Shown: in pieces, positions 35,479 through 44,604 of the stretch
Position numbering within the stretch: position 1 is the first letter of the stretch
Layout: each line of letters opens with the position of its first letter
Source: Marinobacter sp. BGYM27
GTDB taxonomy: Bacteria > Pseudomonadota > Gammaproteobacteria > Pseudomonadales > Oleiphilaceae
Length of the DNA: 64,000 bases
Assembly (NCBI GenBank): GCA_025153445.1
Contig: JANZNS010000003.1
Coordinates: forward strand, 248,001-312,000
Direction: 5' to 3'
Made by a program: the position numbers and the translations under genes
Notes under the pieces: model-generated
Told to the model about the DNA's origin: nothing
The model's input: only the letters and a program-made list of their open reading frames with translations
Database searches by the model: none

Positions 35479-36417
35479 CTAGACAGACAGGTTTAACCAA
35501 GCGGACTGACAGGGAGAGGGCTCAACAGGCACCCAGTACTCCATACGAGTAGGGGCCCCCTGCAAACGGGAGGCGCCCGTAGAAGGCGGGTAGATTTCCA
35601 GGTCAAAACCATAGCGACCCCGGTATCCGGAGGCTGGCAACCAGTGATGGATAAACCACTCCAGGGTTTTCTCAAGCGCTGCAAGCGGCCCTTGAAACGG
35701 GATCACCGCATATTGCTGGGCCGGCACGGTGAGGCTTCGCAAACCGACGCGCTCCGCAGACGTTAGCTGATCAGATTCCAGCGCTGCCCAATACGGAAAG
35801 CTCGCGCCGCTATCCATTGCCTGACTCACATCGAGCACACCAATTAACGGCGACGCCGAAGGCTGAATGCCTTTAGCCAATAACTGCTGCCACAAAGCGG
35901 GCACCTTGGTAGAGAAATCCGGTGCCGACGAGAAGAGTCCGTTCACCTGATCACACAAGCCGACAACCTCGAAGGCCGGGCGGGACTCCAGCCGGATCTG
36001 CAACATACGAGGAGTCAATTCCGCCGGTGGCAGTGGCAACTCATCGAAGGTAATCGGCATGCGCATGCTCACCCACTGCCCCCGTCGCCGATAGAACCCG
36101 GGCGTGCAGCCGAACATCTGGCGAAAACTGCGGCTGAAGCTGATTTCCGAATCAAACCCGCATGTCAACGCAATATCCAGTTGCCGTTGATCACTTGCCA
36201 GTAATAGCTCGGCTGCCCGGCTGAGTCGCAGCTCCCGCACGTATTGCGCAACCGACAAACCGGTGTGCGCCGCAAAGACACGTTGAAACTGCCAGCGAGA
36301 CCAGCCTGCGCGGGCCGCCAGCGCAACCACCGATAGGGACTCATCCAGATGCCCGTGAATGAAACACAAGGCGTCTTCGATACGATTCAGTGACGTTTCG
36401 GTGGCAGGTGATGGCAT
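35479..36417 (-). CDS. AraC-family regulator with GyrI-like effector domain
   Basis: Regulator of about 312 aa of the Rob/SoxS-fusion type. The N-terminal AraC HTH pair spans residues 8-110 (LSVVALAARAGWSRWQFQRV, then ALTCGFDSEISFSRSFRQMF). The C-terminal GyrI-like effector-binding domain spans about 130-312 (RPAFEVVGLCDQVNG, GIQPSASPLIGVLDVSQAMD, LEWFIHHWLPASGY). Start ATG 36417 is tentative: neither it nor the TTG at 36429 has a clear ribosome site. It lies upstream of and co-directional with the siderophore receptor, so it may respond to a siderophore or iron state; this is inferred. Confidence 0.82.
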   Translation of the reverse strand: MPSPATETSLNRIEDALCFIHGHLDESLSVVALAARAGWSRWQFQRVFAAHTGLSVAQYVRELRLSRAAELLLASDQRQLDIALTCGFDSEISFSRSFRQMFGCTPGFYRRRGQWVSMRMPITFDELPLPPAELTPRMLQIRLESRPAFEVVGLCDQVNGLFSSAPDFSTKVPALWQQLLAKGIQPSASPLIGVLDVSQAMDSGASFPYWAALESDQLTSAERVGLRSLTVPAQQYAVIPFQGPLAALEKTLEWFIHHWLPASGYRGRYGFDLEIYPPSTGASRLQGAPTRMEYWVPVEPSPCQSAWLNLSV

Positions 36418-36462
36418 CGTGAGGTGCAACTAACCGCAGAATTAGGAGTAGGCTCACTCTAC

Positions 36463-36481
36463 CGTAATCGGAATCATTTGC
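36463..36481. promoter_or_regulatory. Weak Fur-like site before the AraC gene
   Basis: On the minus strand GCAAATGATTCCGATTACG keeps AAATGAT and ATTA of the Fur consensus (11 of 19 positions). Placement before an iron-linked regulator makes it plausible but it is far from consensus. Confidence 0.3.
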
Positions 36482-36621
36482 AACTCGCTCTCATCGGTCC
36501 GGATAGTTGCGCACAGCCATTCAAGGCACAGCATTTGCGTGAAGACTTCAGGTACCCGATCCGATGCCAGTAATCGCATCCAGTTGGAGCAACACGGGGC
36601 AACGCACCGCGCAGAGGCACC

Positions 36622-36720
36622 ATGAACGAGCGTTCACAATGTCAGCCAGGCATTCTGCTATCGTTACTCCATATGTTGTCAGACGACATGTCCAGGGAGT
36701 GGATTGACGATGTACGGTAA
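36622..36720 (+). CDS. Possible 32-aa upstream peptide overlapping the acyltransferase start
   Basis: Frame MNERSQCQPGILLSLLHMLS to a TAA at 36718-36720. AGAGG stands 4-5 nt before its ATG. It ends 11 nt inside the next gene in another frame, a geometry used for translational coupling. No similarity recognised. It spans a dyad at 36673-36689. Confidence 0.35.
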   Translation: MNERSQCQPGILLSLLHMLSDDMSREWIDDVR

Positions 36721-37828
36721 ACTTGAATCTTTGCGCGGGGTAGCCGCACTGCTGGTGGTGCTTTACCACTCCAGCTTCAGTTTCGGCGACCGCTCTGTTG
36801 CTTTTGTTGGCAATAGCTACCTGTTTGTCGACTTCTTTTTCATCCTTTCGGGCTTTGTGATGGCTCTTGCCTACGGCGATCGCGTTGGCCGCGATATGCC
36901 GTTCTGGCGTTACATCGCCCTGCGACTCGGCCGTATCTATCCGCTTCACCTGTTCATGCTGTTGGCATGGGTGCCCTATATCCTGGTCAAACAGTACCTG
37001 TACAACGCCGGTTTCGGCGGCAGCGACCCTTCAGAGAAGGCCAACCTGGCGTCCTTTGTATCCAACCTTCTCCTGATTCACGGAATGGGGCTGCACGATT
37101 ATGTCAGTTGGAACTTCCCGAGCTGGAGCATCAGCGTCGAGCTTTTTGCCTATGTGGCGTTTTACGCGATTACGGTGACATTCGATCGCTCCCGGAATCT
37201 CTATATCCCCGCCATCATATCCCTCACCTGCTATGCCTTTATCTTCAGTTTTGACCGGCCCGACATCGATTACAGCTACGACTATGGTTTCTTTCGCTGT
37301 CTGGGCTCGTTCTATCTGGGGGTATTTCTGTTCAGGCTGGGGCTCGACCGGCGACCTTTTGAGTCAGCTGCGGCAATGAGTGTATTGGAAGTGGTCTCAG
37401 TGGCTTTCCTGATCACAGCCGTTAGTCTGGTCAAAGTCGACGAGTTTTTCTCCGCCCTGTCGCTGATGAGTTTTGCGGGTGTGTTGGTGGTATTTTCGTT
37501 CTCTACCAGCGGCATTCTCGGGCGCCTGCTTGAAACATCAGCCTTGCGAAACCTGGGAATCTGGTCCTACTCGGTCTATCTGGTACACGGGTTGGTGTTG
37601 GCGGGCTTTCACAACGTGTTCGAGTATGTTCTGAAGGTGGATATCGATGCCGCGATGGGCGTTAAATCCCTGTTTATCAATGCGCTGGCACTGGCGATCA
37701 CTATCGCAGTATCCCGCTACACCTATATCCACATCGAGAAGCGCTTCCGCGATCAGGTGAAGGCCTGGATCAACAACAAGACTCCGACAGCCTCAGGTCC
37801 AAAAGCGCCCGGAGTCGTTGCCGGCTGA
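36710..37828 (+). CDS. Acyltransferase family 3 (OafA/NodX-like) membrane protein
   Basis: Inner-membrane O-acyltransferase of 372 aa with about ten helices. It starts with the family motif KLESLRGVAALLVVLYHSSF, where the catalytic-type His lies in LYHSSF, followed by FVDFFFILSGFVMALAYGDR and the RLGRIYPLHLFML motif. WSISVELFAYVAFYA and YSVYLVHGLVLA are the later conserved loops. Members acetylate cell-surface glycans such as O-antigen. No glycan genes are adjacent, so the acceptor is unknown. ATG 36710 is chosen over TTG 36704; GGGAG lies just upstream. Confidence 0.88.
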   Translation: MYGKLESLRGVAALLVVLYHSSFSFGDRSVAFVGNSYLFVDFFFILSGFVMALAYGDRVGRDMPFWRYIALRLGRIYPLHLFMLLAWVPYILVKQYLYNAGFGGSDPSEKANLASFVSNLLLIHGMGLHDYVSWNFPSWSISVELFAYVAFYAITVTFDRSRNLYIPAIISLTCYAFIFSFDRPDIDYSYDYGFFRCLGSFYLGVFLFRLGLDRRPFESAAAMSVLEVVSVAFLITAVSLVKVDEFFSALSLMSFAGVLVVFSFSTSGILGRLLETSALRNLGIWSYSVYLVHGLVLAGFHNVFEYVLKVDIDAAMGVKSLFINALALAITIAVSRYTYIHIEKRFRDQVKAWINNKTPTASGPKAPGVVAG

Positions 37829-37844
37829 AAGCCACGGGAAAGCG

Positions 37845-38909
37845 TCAATCGGACTGGGTGTTTTCTTTACCTTCACGAATGGTCTCAGTGGCATCGGCCC
37901 ATTCCTCGGCATCAGCTTGAGGATTCTCGTGTTCTTCAGATCGAGACGGCCTGAAACACAGCGTGGCCAGAATCGGAAAATGATCTGATCCTACATCGGC
38001 CAGACGCTCCATATGACTCAGCGTGAAGTGTTCGCTGACAAAAATGTGATCAAGCGGCCAGCGCATAAACCAGTGGTGAGCATGGAAAGTACTGAACATT
38101 CCGCGCCCCCGGCGAGGGTCCAGCATGCCACTGACTCGGCAGAACTGGCGGGTCGTACGTGACCAGGCCACATCGTTGAGGTCGCCCGCAACCATAGTGG
38201 GTTCGCCGTCTTTATGGATTTCCTTCCCGACCAGCAACAGCTCAGCATCCCGCCAGAGGGACTCCTCGCTTTCACTCGGCGCAGGGGGCCTGGGATGCAG
38301 GGCGTGAAACTTTACCCGCTCGCCGTTTTTCAGTCTGAGCCAGGTATGGATTGAGGGAATATCATCCTGAATCAGCCAGCTGACTTCCGTTTCTTCGAGC
38401 TCAAGCCGCGAATAGAGGTGCATGCCGTAAAGGTTATCGAGCGGAATGCGCACGGCATGAGGCCAGTCTTCCGCCAGCGCTTCGTCCAACTGCTGCTGCC
38501 ACCAGTCATCACTTTCCAGTGTCAGCACGACGTCCGGCTGATGCTGTTTGATATGCGCGATCAACGCGGGTGCGTCGCGATTGGGGGTTAACACATTGGA
38601 AATCAGCAATGTGATACAGCGTTCTTCCTGCCCCGGTTCCGACGCCTGAACCTGAAGGGGCCACAAACGCGTATAAGGCGCTATGCGCCAGCATTGCCAG
38701 AGCAGCACACCCAGCCCGATCAGCGCGGAGGGTATTTGCCAGGGCGCCTCACTCCAAACCGAGCAGACCAGCACCAGCAGGGCCAGCGCCGCAATCTGCA
38801 CACGAGGAAATTCACAGGCACGGACCCACCAGTCATGCACGGGTACCCGTGCCAAAACGGTGACGGCCAACACCACAATAGCGACACCGAAAACGATCAG
38901 ACTGAACAA
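37845..38909 (-). CDS. Membrane-anchored endonuclease/exonuclease/phosphatase family protein
   Basis: Protein of 354 aa. Three N-terminal helices occupy residues 1-75. The EEP fold follows at about 98-325 with its motifs intact: LLISNVLTPN (Asn), VLTLESDDWWQ (catalytic Glu), HALHPRPPAPS, VAGDLNDVAWS (Asp-Asn), WPLDHIFVSEHF and VGSDHFPILATL (Asp-His). The active site would face the periplasm or cytoplasm depending on topology. An acidic tail ends it. Substrate could be nucleic acid, inositol phosphate or lipid. It begins 12 bp after the SDR gene and is probably co-transcribed. Confidence 0.88.
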   Translation of the reverse strand: MFSLIVFGVAIVVLAVTVLARVPVHDWWVRACEFPRVQIAALALLVLVCSVWSEAPWQIPSALIGLGVLLWQCWRIAPYTRLWPLQVQASEPGQEERCITLLISNVLTPNRDAPALIAHIKQHQPDVVLTLESDDWWQQQLDEALAEDWPHAVRIPLDNLYGMHLYSRLELEETEVSWLIQDDIPSIHTWLRLKNGERVKFHALHPRPPAPSESEESLWRDAELLLVGKEIHKDGEPTMVAGDLNDVAWSRTTRQFCRVSGMLDPRRGRGMFSTFHAHHWFMRWPLDHIFVSEHFTLSHMERLADVGSDHFPILATLCFRPSRSEEHENPQADAEEWADATETIREGKENTQSD

Positions 38910-38921
38910 GTGATTCTCCGA

Positions 38922-39716
38922 TTATGCAATCGAGTCAACGACACCACCATCGACCCTCAAGGCTGCGCCAGTGGTAGCCGACGACTGTTTGGAGCAGGCG
39001 TACACAATCATGTTGGCGACCTCCTCTACTGTGGCCGCACGCTGAATTATAGATGAGGGCCGCTGCGCCATCACAAAGTCTTTGCCTGCCTGTTCGATCG
39101 AAACGCCGCGTTTGTCGGCATCGTCTTTCAGCATGCCTTCGACTCCCTCGCTTAACGTCGGCCCTGGCAACACGGCGTTGACGGTCACGCCGGTACCGGC
39201 CATGCGCTTGGCCAGTCCGCGGGAAATCCCGAGCACAGCCGTTTTGGTAAACCCGTAATGGATCATGTCAGCAGGAATGTTGAGACCGGATTCGGAAGAC
39301 AGAAAAATCACCCGGCCCCAGCCGGCCTTTTCCATATCGGGCAGATAGGCACGGGAAAGACGAACCCCCGACATCACATTAATATCGAAGAACCGCTGCC
39401 ATTCGTCGTCGGGAATATCAAAAAAGTCCTGCGGGCCGAAAATGCCCACATTATTGACCAGAATTTCGCATCTCGGCTCTGCCTTAAGCAGCGCTTCGCA
39501 GCCCGATGAAGCGCCGAGATCTGCCGCCACACCCCGAACCTCGGCATCAGGCGCACTGGCCTTTACCTCGGCGACAGCAGCATCAACGTCGGCCTGTTTC
39601 CGACCATTGACGATCACGGTGGCCCCGGCAGAGGCCAGTCCCTGCGCGGTCGCAAGCCCGATACCCTTGGTTGAACCTGTCACAATTGCGGTTTTTCCGT
39701 TCAGATCAATCTGCAT
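38922..39716 (-). CDS. Short-chain dehydrogenase/reductase
   Basis: NAD(P)-dependent oxidoreductase of 264 aa. Rossmann motif TGSTKGIG at residues 14-21, NNVG near 88, catalytic Ser in LSSESGLNIP, YxxxK in HYGFTK near 159, and PGPTLSEGVEGML after strand 6. The end ATTGAALRVDGGVVDSIA is standard. AAGGAG precedes ATG 39716. Specific substrate unknown. Operon with the EEP-family gene. Confidence 0.92.
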   Translation of the reverse strand: MQIDLNGKTAIVTGSTKGIGLATAQGLASAGATVIVNGRKQADVDAAVAEVKASAPDAEVRGVAADLGASSGCEALLKAEPRCEILVNNVGIFGPQDFFDIPDDEWQRFFDINVMSGVRLSRAYLPDMEKAGWGRVIFLSSESGLNIPADMIHYGFTKTAVLGISRGLAKRMAGTGVTVNAVLPGPTLSEGVEGMLKDDADKRGVSIEQAGKDFVMAQRPSSIIQRAATVEEVANMIVYACSKQSSATTGAALRVDGGVVDSIA

Positions 39717-39847
39717 GGGAACTCCTTAATGTGAAGGGGGATATGTAAAAACGCTATCAATCACAATCGGGTCCGGGTTGCGCAGATTCAACCGGAGATA
39801 TCTGGCCTTAGACTAAAGTATGCCGATTCCAGGTGGCGGCCGAAAAC

Positions 39848-40621
39848 TCAGGCCAGCCCCTTCCAGAGCCCGACACAACTGATCAGCAAGAGCACACAAC
39901 CCAGTAACCGGAAGAACACCGGCGTTTCTGCTGTCAACATTTTCTCGTGGAACCGCAAGCCAATGATGTGTCCGATCGCTGCACAGGGCAGCAGCCACAG
40001 GTGGTGGATCAACTGCAGATCCACATCGGCATAGATAAACGCCGCCATCTTGATTGTGACCAGAATGAACCAGAGCGCAAACAGCGTGTCCCTCAGTTTT
40101 TCTTTCGGCAGATGCTGGGCCACAACGGCAATGATCAGCGGCGCGCCAATAAGGGAGGTGCCGCTGATGTACCCGCCCAGCATCAGGAAGATCGTATCCA
40201 CCACTTTGCTGTTACTGCGAAAGGGCCGATTCAGAATATAGGACACCGCATAGAGCGACACGATGCCGAAGATGATCGCGCTCATGATATTGGCGGGCAG
40301 CGTCAGCAGGCCGAAAACGCCAATCAGCTTGGGCACAATCATGATACCCAGAATGCGCCACAGGTAAGGCCAGTCGACGGTGCCCCCCTCCGGTCGGCTG
40401 GCCGCTTTCGGTCCCCGGTTATTCACCACAATCGTCAGTGACGAGAACACCAGCAGATGCACCGCGATCAGCGGCAGGAATATCAGCGGGTCATTGACCA
40501 CCAGCAACAGAAACGGCAAAGACAACACCGCGCCGCCAAACCCCAGCCCTGAGCGGACAAAGCCGCTCCAGACAAAAATGAGCCCAATTAACACATACTG
40601 AAAAAGTGACAGATCTGCCAT
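39848..40621 (-). CDS. TauE/SafE family permease
   Basis: Inner-membrane protein of 257 aa with about eight helices. The family N-terminus YVLIGLIFVWSGFVRSGLGF and GGAVLSLPFLLLVVNDPLI is clear, and the second repeat has LMLGGYISGTSLIGAPLIIA. Members move sulfite, sulfonates or other organic anions. It is 131 bp upstream of the SDR gene on the same strand; the 170-bp gap on its other side is shared with the divergent amidohydrolase operon. Confidence 0.88.
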   Translation of the reverse strand: MADLSLFQYVLIGLIFVWSGFVRSGLGFGGAVLSLPFLLLVVNDPLIFLPLIAVHLLVFSSLTIVVNNRGPKAASRPEGGTVDWPYLWRILGIMIVPKLIGVFGLLTLPANIMSAIIFGIVSLYAVSYILNRPFRSNSKVVDTIFLMLGGYISGTSLIGAPLIIAVVAQHLPKEKLRDTLFALWFILVTIKMAAFIYADVDLQLIHHLWLLPCAAIGHIIGLRFHEKMLTAETPVFFRLLGCVLLLISCVGLWKGLA

Positions 40622-40791
40622 GGTGTCCTAGCTTGGAAAAGTGCGATCAAAAAACGACCGAGTTTAATCATCCACACAATGGATTGATACCCACTGATTG
40701 AGGTGCGTCATGACAGGCACCGGGAACTTAGCTTGATCCCGAACACTGTCGAGGCACCCTTGTAAGCAGTCGCCAGGAAGGACAGGCTCGA

Positions 40792-41583
40792 GTGAGTGTT
40801 CAGAGTAGTGGTACCGATCCGGTTACCCTGACCGAACCAGACATCCAGCATGCGGACAGTGAGGTTACCTGCCTGCAAGGCCACACTGTGGTTCTGGTTT
40901 GCGAGCATGCGTCAAATCACATTCCGGACGAATTTCATTCGCTCGGTCTCAGTCACGAGCAACAACTCAGCCATATCGCCTGGGATCCGGGTGCCTTGGG
41001 CGTCGCGCGGCATCTTGCTGACATGGCAGGCGCGACACTGGTCGACTGTGAAACCTCCCGCCTGGTTTATGACTGCAACCGCCCACCGGATGCGCCGGAT
41101 GCCATGCCGCAGCAGAGCGAAATCCACCGCATCCCCGGTAACCAGAATCTGAAAGATCGCGATCGTCAATACCGCATTGATCACTACTACAGGCCGTTTG
41201 AACAGCGTGTGGTGACGGCATTATCCCAGGCAGCCGCTACCGGATTGCCCGTGGTGATTGTCACCATCCATAGCTTTACCCCGGTCTACCGCGGCCATGA
41301 GCGCAGCACCCAAATTGGCATTTTGCACGACAGTGACACCCGGCTGGCTGACTCATTATTGCGCACGGCAGACCGCCACACCCCTTTATTGGTTCACCGT
41401 AATCAACCCTATAGCCCAACTGATGGCGTCACCCATACCCTGCTGCGCCATGGCATAGAAAATGCCTTTATGAATGTGATGATCGAGATCCGCAATGATT
41501 TGATCACTTCGGAACACCAACAGCAGGCTATGGCTGTGATGTTATCGGGTTGGCTCACTCACGCATTGAACGAGGTCGGATGA
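40792..41583 (+). CDS. N-formylglutamate amidohydrolase family enzyme
   Basis: Zinc-dependent amidohydrolase of 263 aa. Metal and substrate motifs are VLVCEHASNHIPDEF (about residues 34-48), the ETSRLVYDCNRPPDAPDAMP arginine loop, TIHSFTPVYRG (His near 160) and NVMIEIRNDLI (Glu near 230). Classical members split N-formylglutamate in histidine breakdown, but no hut genes are near; here it heads a TRAP and gamma-glutamylation cluster, suggesting it hydrolyses a glutamyl- or acyl-amide. GTG 40792 follows AGGAAGGACAGG. Its stop overlaps the next start. Confidence 0.86.
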   Translation: MSVQSSGTDPVTLTEPDIQHADSEVTCLQGHTVVLVCEHASNHIPDEFHSLGLSHEQQLSHIAWDPGALGVARHLADMAGATLVDCETSRLVYDCNRPPDAPDAMPQQSEIHRIPGNQNLKDRDRQYRIDHYYRPFEQRVVTALSQAAATGLPVVIVTIHSFTPVYRGHERSTQIGILHDSDTRLADSLLRTADRHTPLLVHRNQPYSPTDGVTHTLLRHGIENAFMNVMIEIRNDLITSEHQQQAMAVMLSGWLTHALNEVG

Positions 41584-42089
41584 TGTCGCCTTTCGTCAGC
41601 GGGTATATCCGCTTTGTGGACGCAGTGAACTACCGCATCGGCCGGTTTGTGATGTACGGCATATTCATCATGGTCGGCATCCTGCTGTGGTCATCCATCT
41701 CAAAAACGTTCTTTTTGCCATCGCTATGGACCCTGGAAGCCGCCCAGTTTGCCATGGTGGCCTATTACATCCTGGGGGGGCCCTACTCTATTCAACTCGG
41801 CTCCAACGTGCGGATGGACCTGTTTTATGGCGACTGGTCCGTTCGCAAAAAAGCCTGGTTTGATGTGTTTACCGTGCTGGTGCTGATTTTCTATCTCGGC
41901 GTGCTGCTCTATGGCGCCTGGGACAGCACAAGTTATTCACTTCAGTATGGCGAGCGCAGCCCGTCTGCGTGGCGCCCGTATATGTGGCCGATCAAGATGG
42001 TGATGTGCGTCGGCTTCGCGCTCATGTTGTTGCAGGCGGTGTCTGAACTGTTCAAGGACATTGCACGCATTCGGGGAGAAGACGTCTGA
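41583..42089 (+). CDS. TRAP transporter small permease (DctQ)
   Basis: Four-helix small membrane subunit of a TRAP transporter, 168 aa. Typical features are RFVMYGIFIMVGILLWSSIS, LEAAQFAMVAYYILGGPYSI, SNVRMDLFYGDWSVRKKAWF and SAWRPYMWPIKMVMCVGFAL. ATG 41583 keeps 7 nt to the GAGG site; ATG 41580, overlapping the previous stop, is an alternative. Overlaps dctM by 1 nt. Works with DctM and a periplasmic binding protein to import an anionic solute with sodium. Confidence 0.9.
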   Translation: MSPFVSGYIRFVDAVNYRIGRFVMYGIFIMVGILLWSSISKTFFLPSLWTLEAAQFAMVAYYILGGPYSIQLGSNVRMDLFYGDWSVRKKAWFDVFTVLVLIFYLGVLLYGAWDSTSYSLQYGERSPSAWRPYMWPIKMVMCVGFALMLLQAVSELFKDIARIRGEDV

Positions 42090-43411
42090 TGTCTTACGAT
42101 CTCATCGCCATTTTCATGTTTGCCTCCATGATGCTGATGCTGATGACCGGCCAGCGCGTCTTCGGCGCGATCGGCGCTGTGGCCGCCGCTGCGGCATTGG
42201 CTCTGTGGGGCACGGGGGGCTCCGACATCCCCTTCTCGTCTGCGATGAAACTGATGAACTGGTATCCGCTACTGACCCTGCCGATGTTCATCTTCATGGG
42301 GTATGTGCTGTCGGAATCCAAGATCGCCGATGATCTGTACAAGATGTTCCATGTATGGATGGGGCCGGTACACGGAGGGCTCGCCATTGGCACCATCGGT
42401 TTGATGGTGCTGGTGTCGGCGATGAACGGATTGTCCGTCGCCGGCATGGCGATTGGCGCAACCATCGCCCTGCCCGAGCTCCTGCGGCGGGGCTACGACA
42501 AGCGCATGGTGACCGGCGTCATACAGGCCGGCTCGTCACTGGGCATACTGGTGCCACCGTCAGTGGTGCTGGTGCTTTACGCCATGATCGCACGGCAACC
42601 GGTCGGCCAGCTCTGGCTTGCAGGCGTTGTGCCGGGGCTGATTATGGCGGCTATGTTCATTATCTATATCGCAGTGCGCTGTCGCATGCAGCCAGAGCTG
42701 GGGCCGGTGTTACCAGAAGAAGAGCGTCAGGTGAGCCTCGGCGAAAAACTGCGCCTGCTGCGGGCCGGTATTCTGCCGATCGTGATATTTGCCACCATGA
42801 TGGTGCCCTTCGTCAAAGGCTGGACCAGCCTGGTGGAGAGTTCGGCGATTGGCGCCATGGCAGCCTTCGTGGCGGCGATCATCAAGCGCCGGATGAATCG
42901 CAAAGTGTTTGAAGTTTCGGTACGCCAGACCCTGGCGATTTCCTGCATGTTCATGTGGATCATTCTCGCTGCCCTGGGCTTTGGCGCAGTGTTTGATGGA
43001 TTGGGTGCGGTCAAGGCAATCGAAACCCTGTTTACCGAACAGCTCGGCCTCAACCCCTGGATGATACTGATCCTGATGCAGCTTTCATTTCTGCTGATGG
43101 GCACGTTTCTGGACGACACCGCCATGCTGGTGATCGTCGCACCACTCTATGTGCCGCTGGTCGGCGCACTGGGGTTCGATCTGGTCTGGTACGGCATTCT
43201 GTACACCATCACCACGCAGATCGCCTATATGACCCCGCCATTTGGCTACAACCTGTTTCTGATGCGCGCCATGGCACCACCCGAGATCAGCCTGCGCGAC
43301 ATCTATGGCTCTATCTTTCCGTTTGTCTGCGTCATGTTGGTCGCACTGGCACTGATCATGGCGTTTCCGCAGATCGCACTCTGGTTACCGGAAACCGTCT
43401 ATAACAAGTAA
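42089..43411 (+). CDS. TRAP transporter large permease (DctM)
   Basis: Transport subunit of 440 aa with about twelve helices. Family blocks include MTGQRVFGAIGAVAAAAALA, LPMFIFMGYVLSESKIADD, AGSSLGILVPPSVVLVLYAM, MGTFLDDTAMLVIVAPLYVP and QIAYMTPPFGYNLFLMRAMA. Start overlaps the DctQ stop by 1 nt. A 133-bp gap with three small hairpins separates it from the binding-protein gene. Confidence 0.94.
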   Translation: MSYDLIAIFMFASMMLMLMTGQRVFGAIGAVAAAAALALWGTGGSDIPFSSAMKLMNWYPLLTLPMFIFMGYVLSESKIADDLYKMFHVWMGPVHGGLAIGTIGLMVLVSAMNGLSVAGMAIGATIALPELLRRGYDKRMVTGVIQAGSSLGILVPPSVVLVLYAMIARQPVGQLWLAGVVPGLIMAAMFIIYIAVRCRMQPELGPVLPEEERQVSLGEKLRLLRAGILPIVIFATMMVPFVKGWTSLVESSAIGAMAAFVAAIIKRRMNRKVFEVSVRQTLAISCMFMWIILAALGFGAVFDGLGAVKAIETLFTEQLGLNPWMILILMQLSFLLMGTFLDDTAMLVIVAPLYVPLVGALGFDLVWYGILYTITTQIAYMTPPFGYNLFLMRAMAPPEISLRDIYGSIFPFVCVMLVALALIMAFPQIALWLPETVYNK

Positions 43412-43453
43412 AACGGCAGATTGATTTGAGTCAGCGTCATAACACGAGTGAGT

Positions 43454-43516
43454 GGGCGAGCGCCCTTTCGGTCGAGAACGAGTGTTGAGTAACACCCCGG
43501 AAGCAACCCCGCTTCC
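43454..43516 (+). repeat. Cluster of three small hairpins between dctM and dctP
   Basis: GGGCGAGCGCCC (43454-43465), GTGTT-GAGT-AACAC (43482-43495) and GGAAGC-AACCCC-GCTTCC (43499-43516) each self-pair. The first is followed by TTT. They may be an RNA processing or 5'-protecting element upstream of the binding-protein gene. Confidence 0.45.
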
Positions 43517-43544
43517 ATAACAAGCGTCAGTCAAGGAGAGCACC

Positions 43545-44585
43545 ATGACCACAAGACGTAAGTTCCTCGCATCCGCAGCCGCTATGGCGGGCGCAGCCGC
43601 GCTTACTCCCCCCAAGCTCTATGCCCAGCAGCCCAAAATACGATGGCGATTGCAAACCTACGCCGGGCCGGCGCTCGCCGAGCATGTCATCAAACCTGCG
43701 ATCGACAGCTTCAACCGCATCGCCGGAAACGAGATGCAGATCGAGCTCTATTTTGCCGATCAACTCGTCCCCACCGGCGAACTCTTCCGGGCGATGCAGA
43801 AAGGCACCATCGATGCGGTGCAGTCTGATGATGACTCCATGGCATCCCCCACCGAAGTAACGGTTTTCGGTGGCTACTTCCCCTTTGCCAGCCGCTACTC
43901 ACTGGATGTGCCAGTGCTGTTCAACCAGTACGGGCTCAACGAAATCTGGGACCAGGAGTATTCCAAAGTCGGCGTAAAACACCTGTCTGCCGGTGCCTGG
44001 GACCCCTGCCATTTTGCCACCAAGGAACCGATCAACAGCCTGGCGGATCTCAAGGGCAAGCGCGTGTTCACCTTCCCCACGGCGGGCCGGTTCATGAGCC
44101 AGTTCGGCGTGGTGCCGGTGCAGCTGCCCTGGGAAGACATTGAAGTCGCAGTTCAGACCGGTGAGCTCGACGGCATCGCCTGGTCCGGCATTACCGAGGA
44201 CTACACGGTTGGCTGGGCGGATGTCACAAACTACTTCCTCACCAACAACATTTCCGGCGCCTGGGCAGGCTCGTTCTTCGCCAACATGGACCGTTACAAC
44301 GAGCTGCCCGATCACCTGAAAGAACTGCTCAAGCTGACAATGGACAGTTCACACTACTACCGGCAGTGGTGGTACTGGGGTGGCGAGGCCAAGCTGCGTA
44401 CTGACGGCAGCAAGATGAAGCTGACCACCATCCCCGATGCTGAGTGGGCGGAAGTCGAGAAGGCGGCCCACACCTTCTGGGATGAAATCGCAAAGGAGTC
44501 GGAAACCAAGGCGAAGGTGGTGAAAATCCTCAAAGAGTACAACGCAAAAATGGAGAAGGCGGGGAGGCCTTATCGTTACACCTGA
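43545..44585 (+). CDS. TRAP transporter substrate-binding protein (DctP), Tat-type signal
   Basis: Periplasmic solute receptor of 346 aa. The N-terminus MTTRRKFLASAAAMAGAAAL has a twin-arginine motif, so it is probably exported folded; mature part begins after YAQQ. DctP-fold blocks are IRWRLQTYAGPALAEHVIKP, FADQLVPTGELFRAMQKGTI, LADLKGKRVFTFPTAGRFMS (the Arg that usually binds a carboxylate) and TGELDGIAWSGITEDYTVGW. Aromatic-rich HYYRQWWYWGGEAKL may shape the ligand pocket. CAAGGAGAG precedes ATG 43545. The ligand is not predictable from the motif. Confidence 0.92.
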   Translation: MTTRRKFLASAAAMAGAAALTPPKLYAQQPKIRWRLQTYAGPALAEHVIKPAIDSFNRIAGNEMQIELYFADQLVPTGELFRAMQKGTIDAVQSDDDSMASPTEVTVFGGYFPFASRYSLDVPVLFNQYGLNEIWDQEYSKVGVKHLSAGAWDPCHFATKEPINSLADLKGKRVFTFPTAGRFMSQFGVVPVQLPWEDIEVAVQTGELDGIAWSGITEDYTVGWADVTNYFLTNNISGAWAGSFFANMDRYNELPDHLKELLKLTMDSSHYYRQWWYWGGEAKLRTDGSKMKLTTIPDAEWAEVEKAAHTFWDEIAKESETKAKVVKILKEYNAKMEKAGRPYRYT

Positions 44586-44604
44586 TTTGCTGTGCAAACC
44601 TGTC

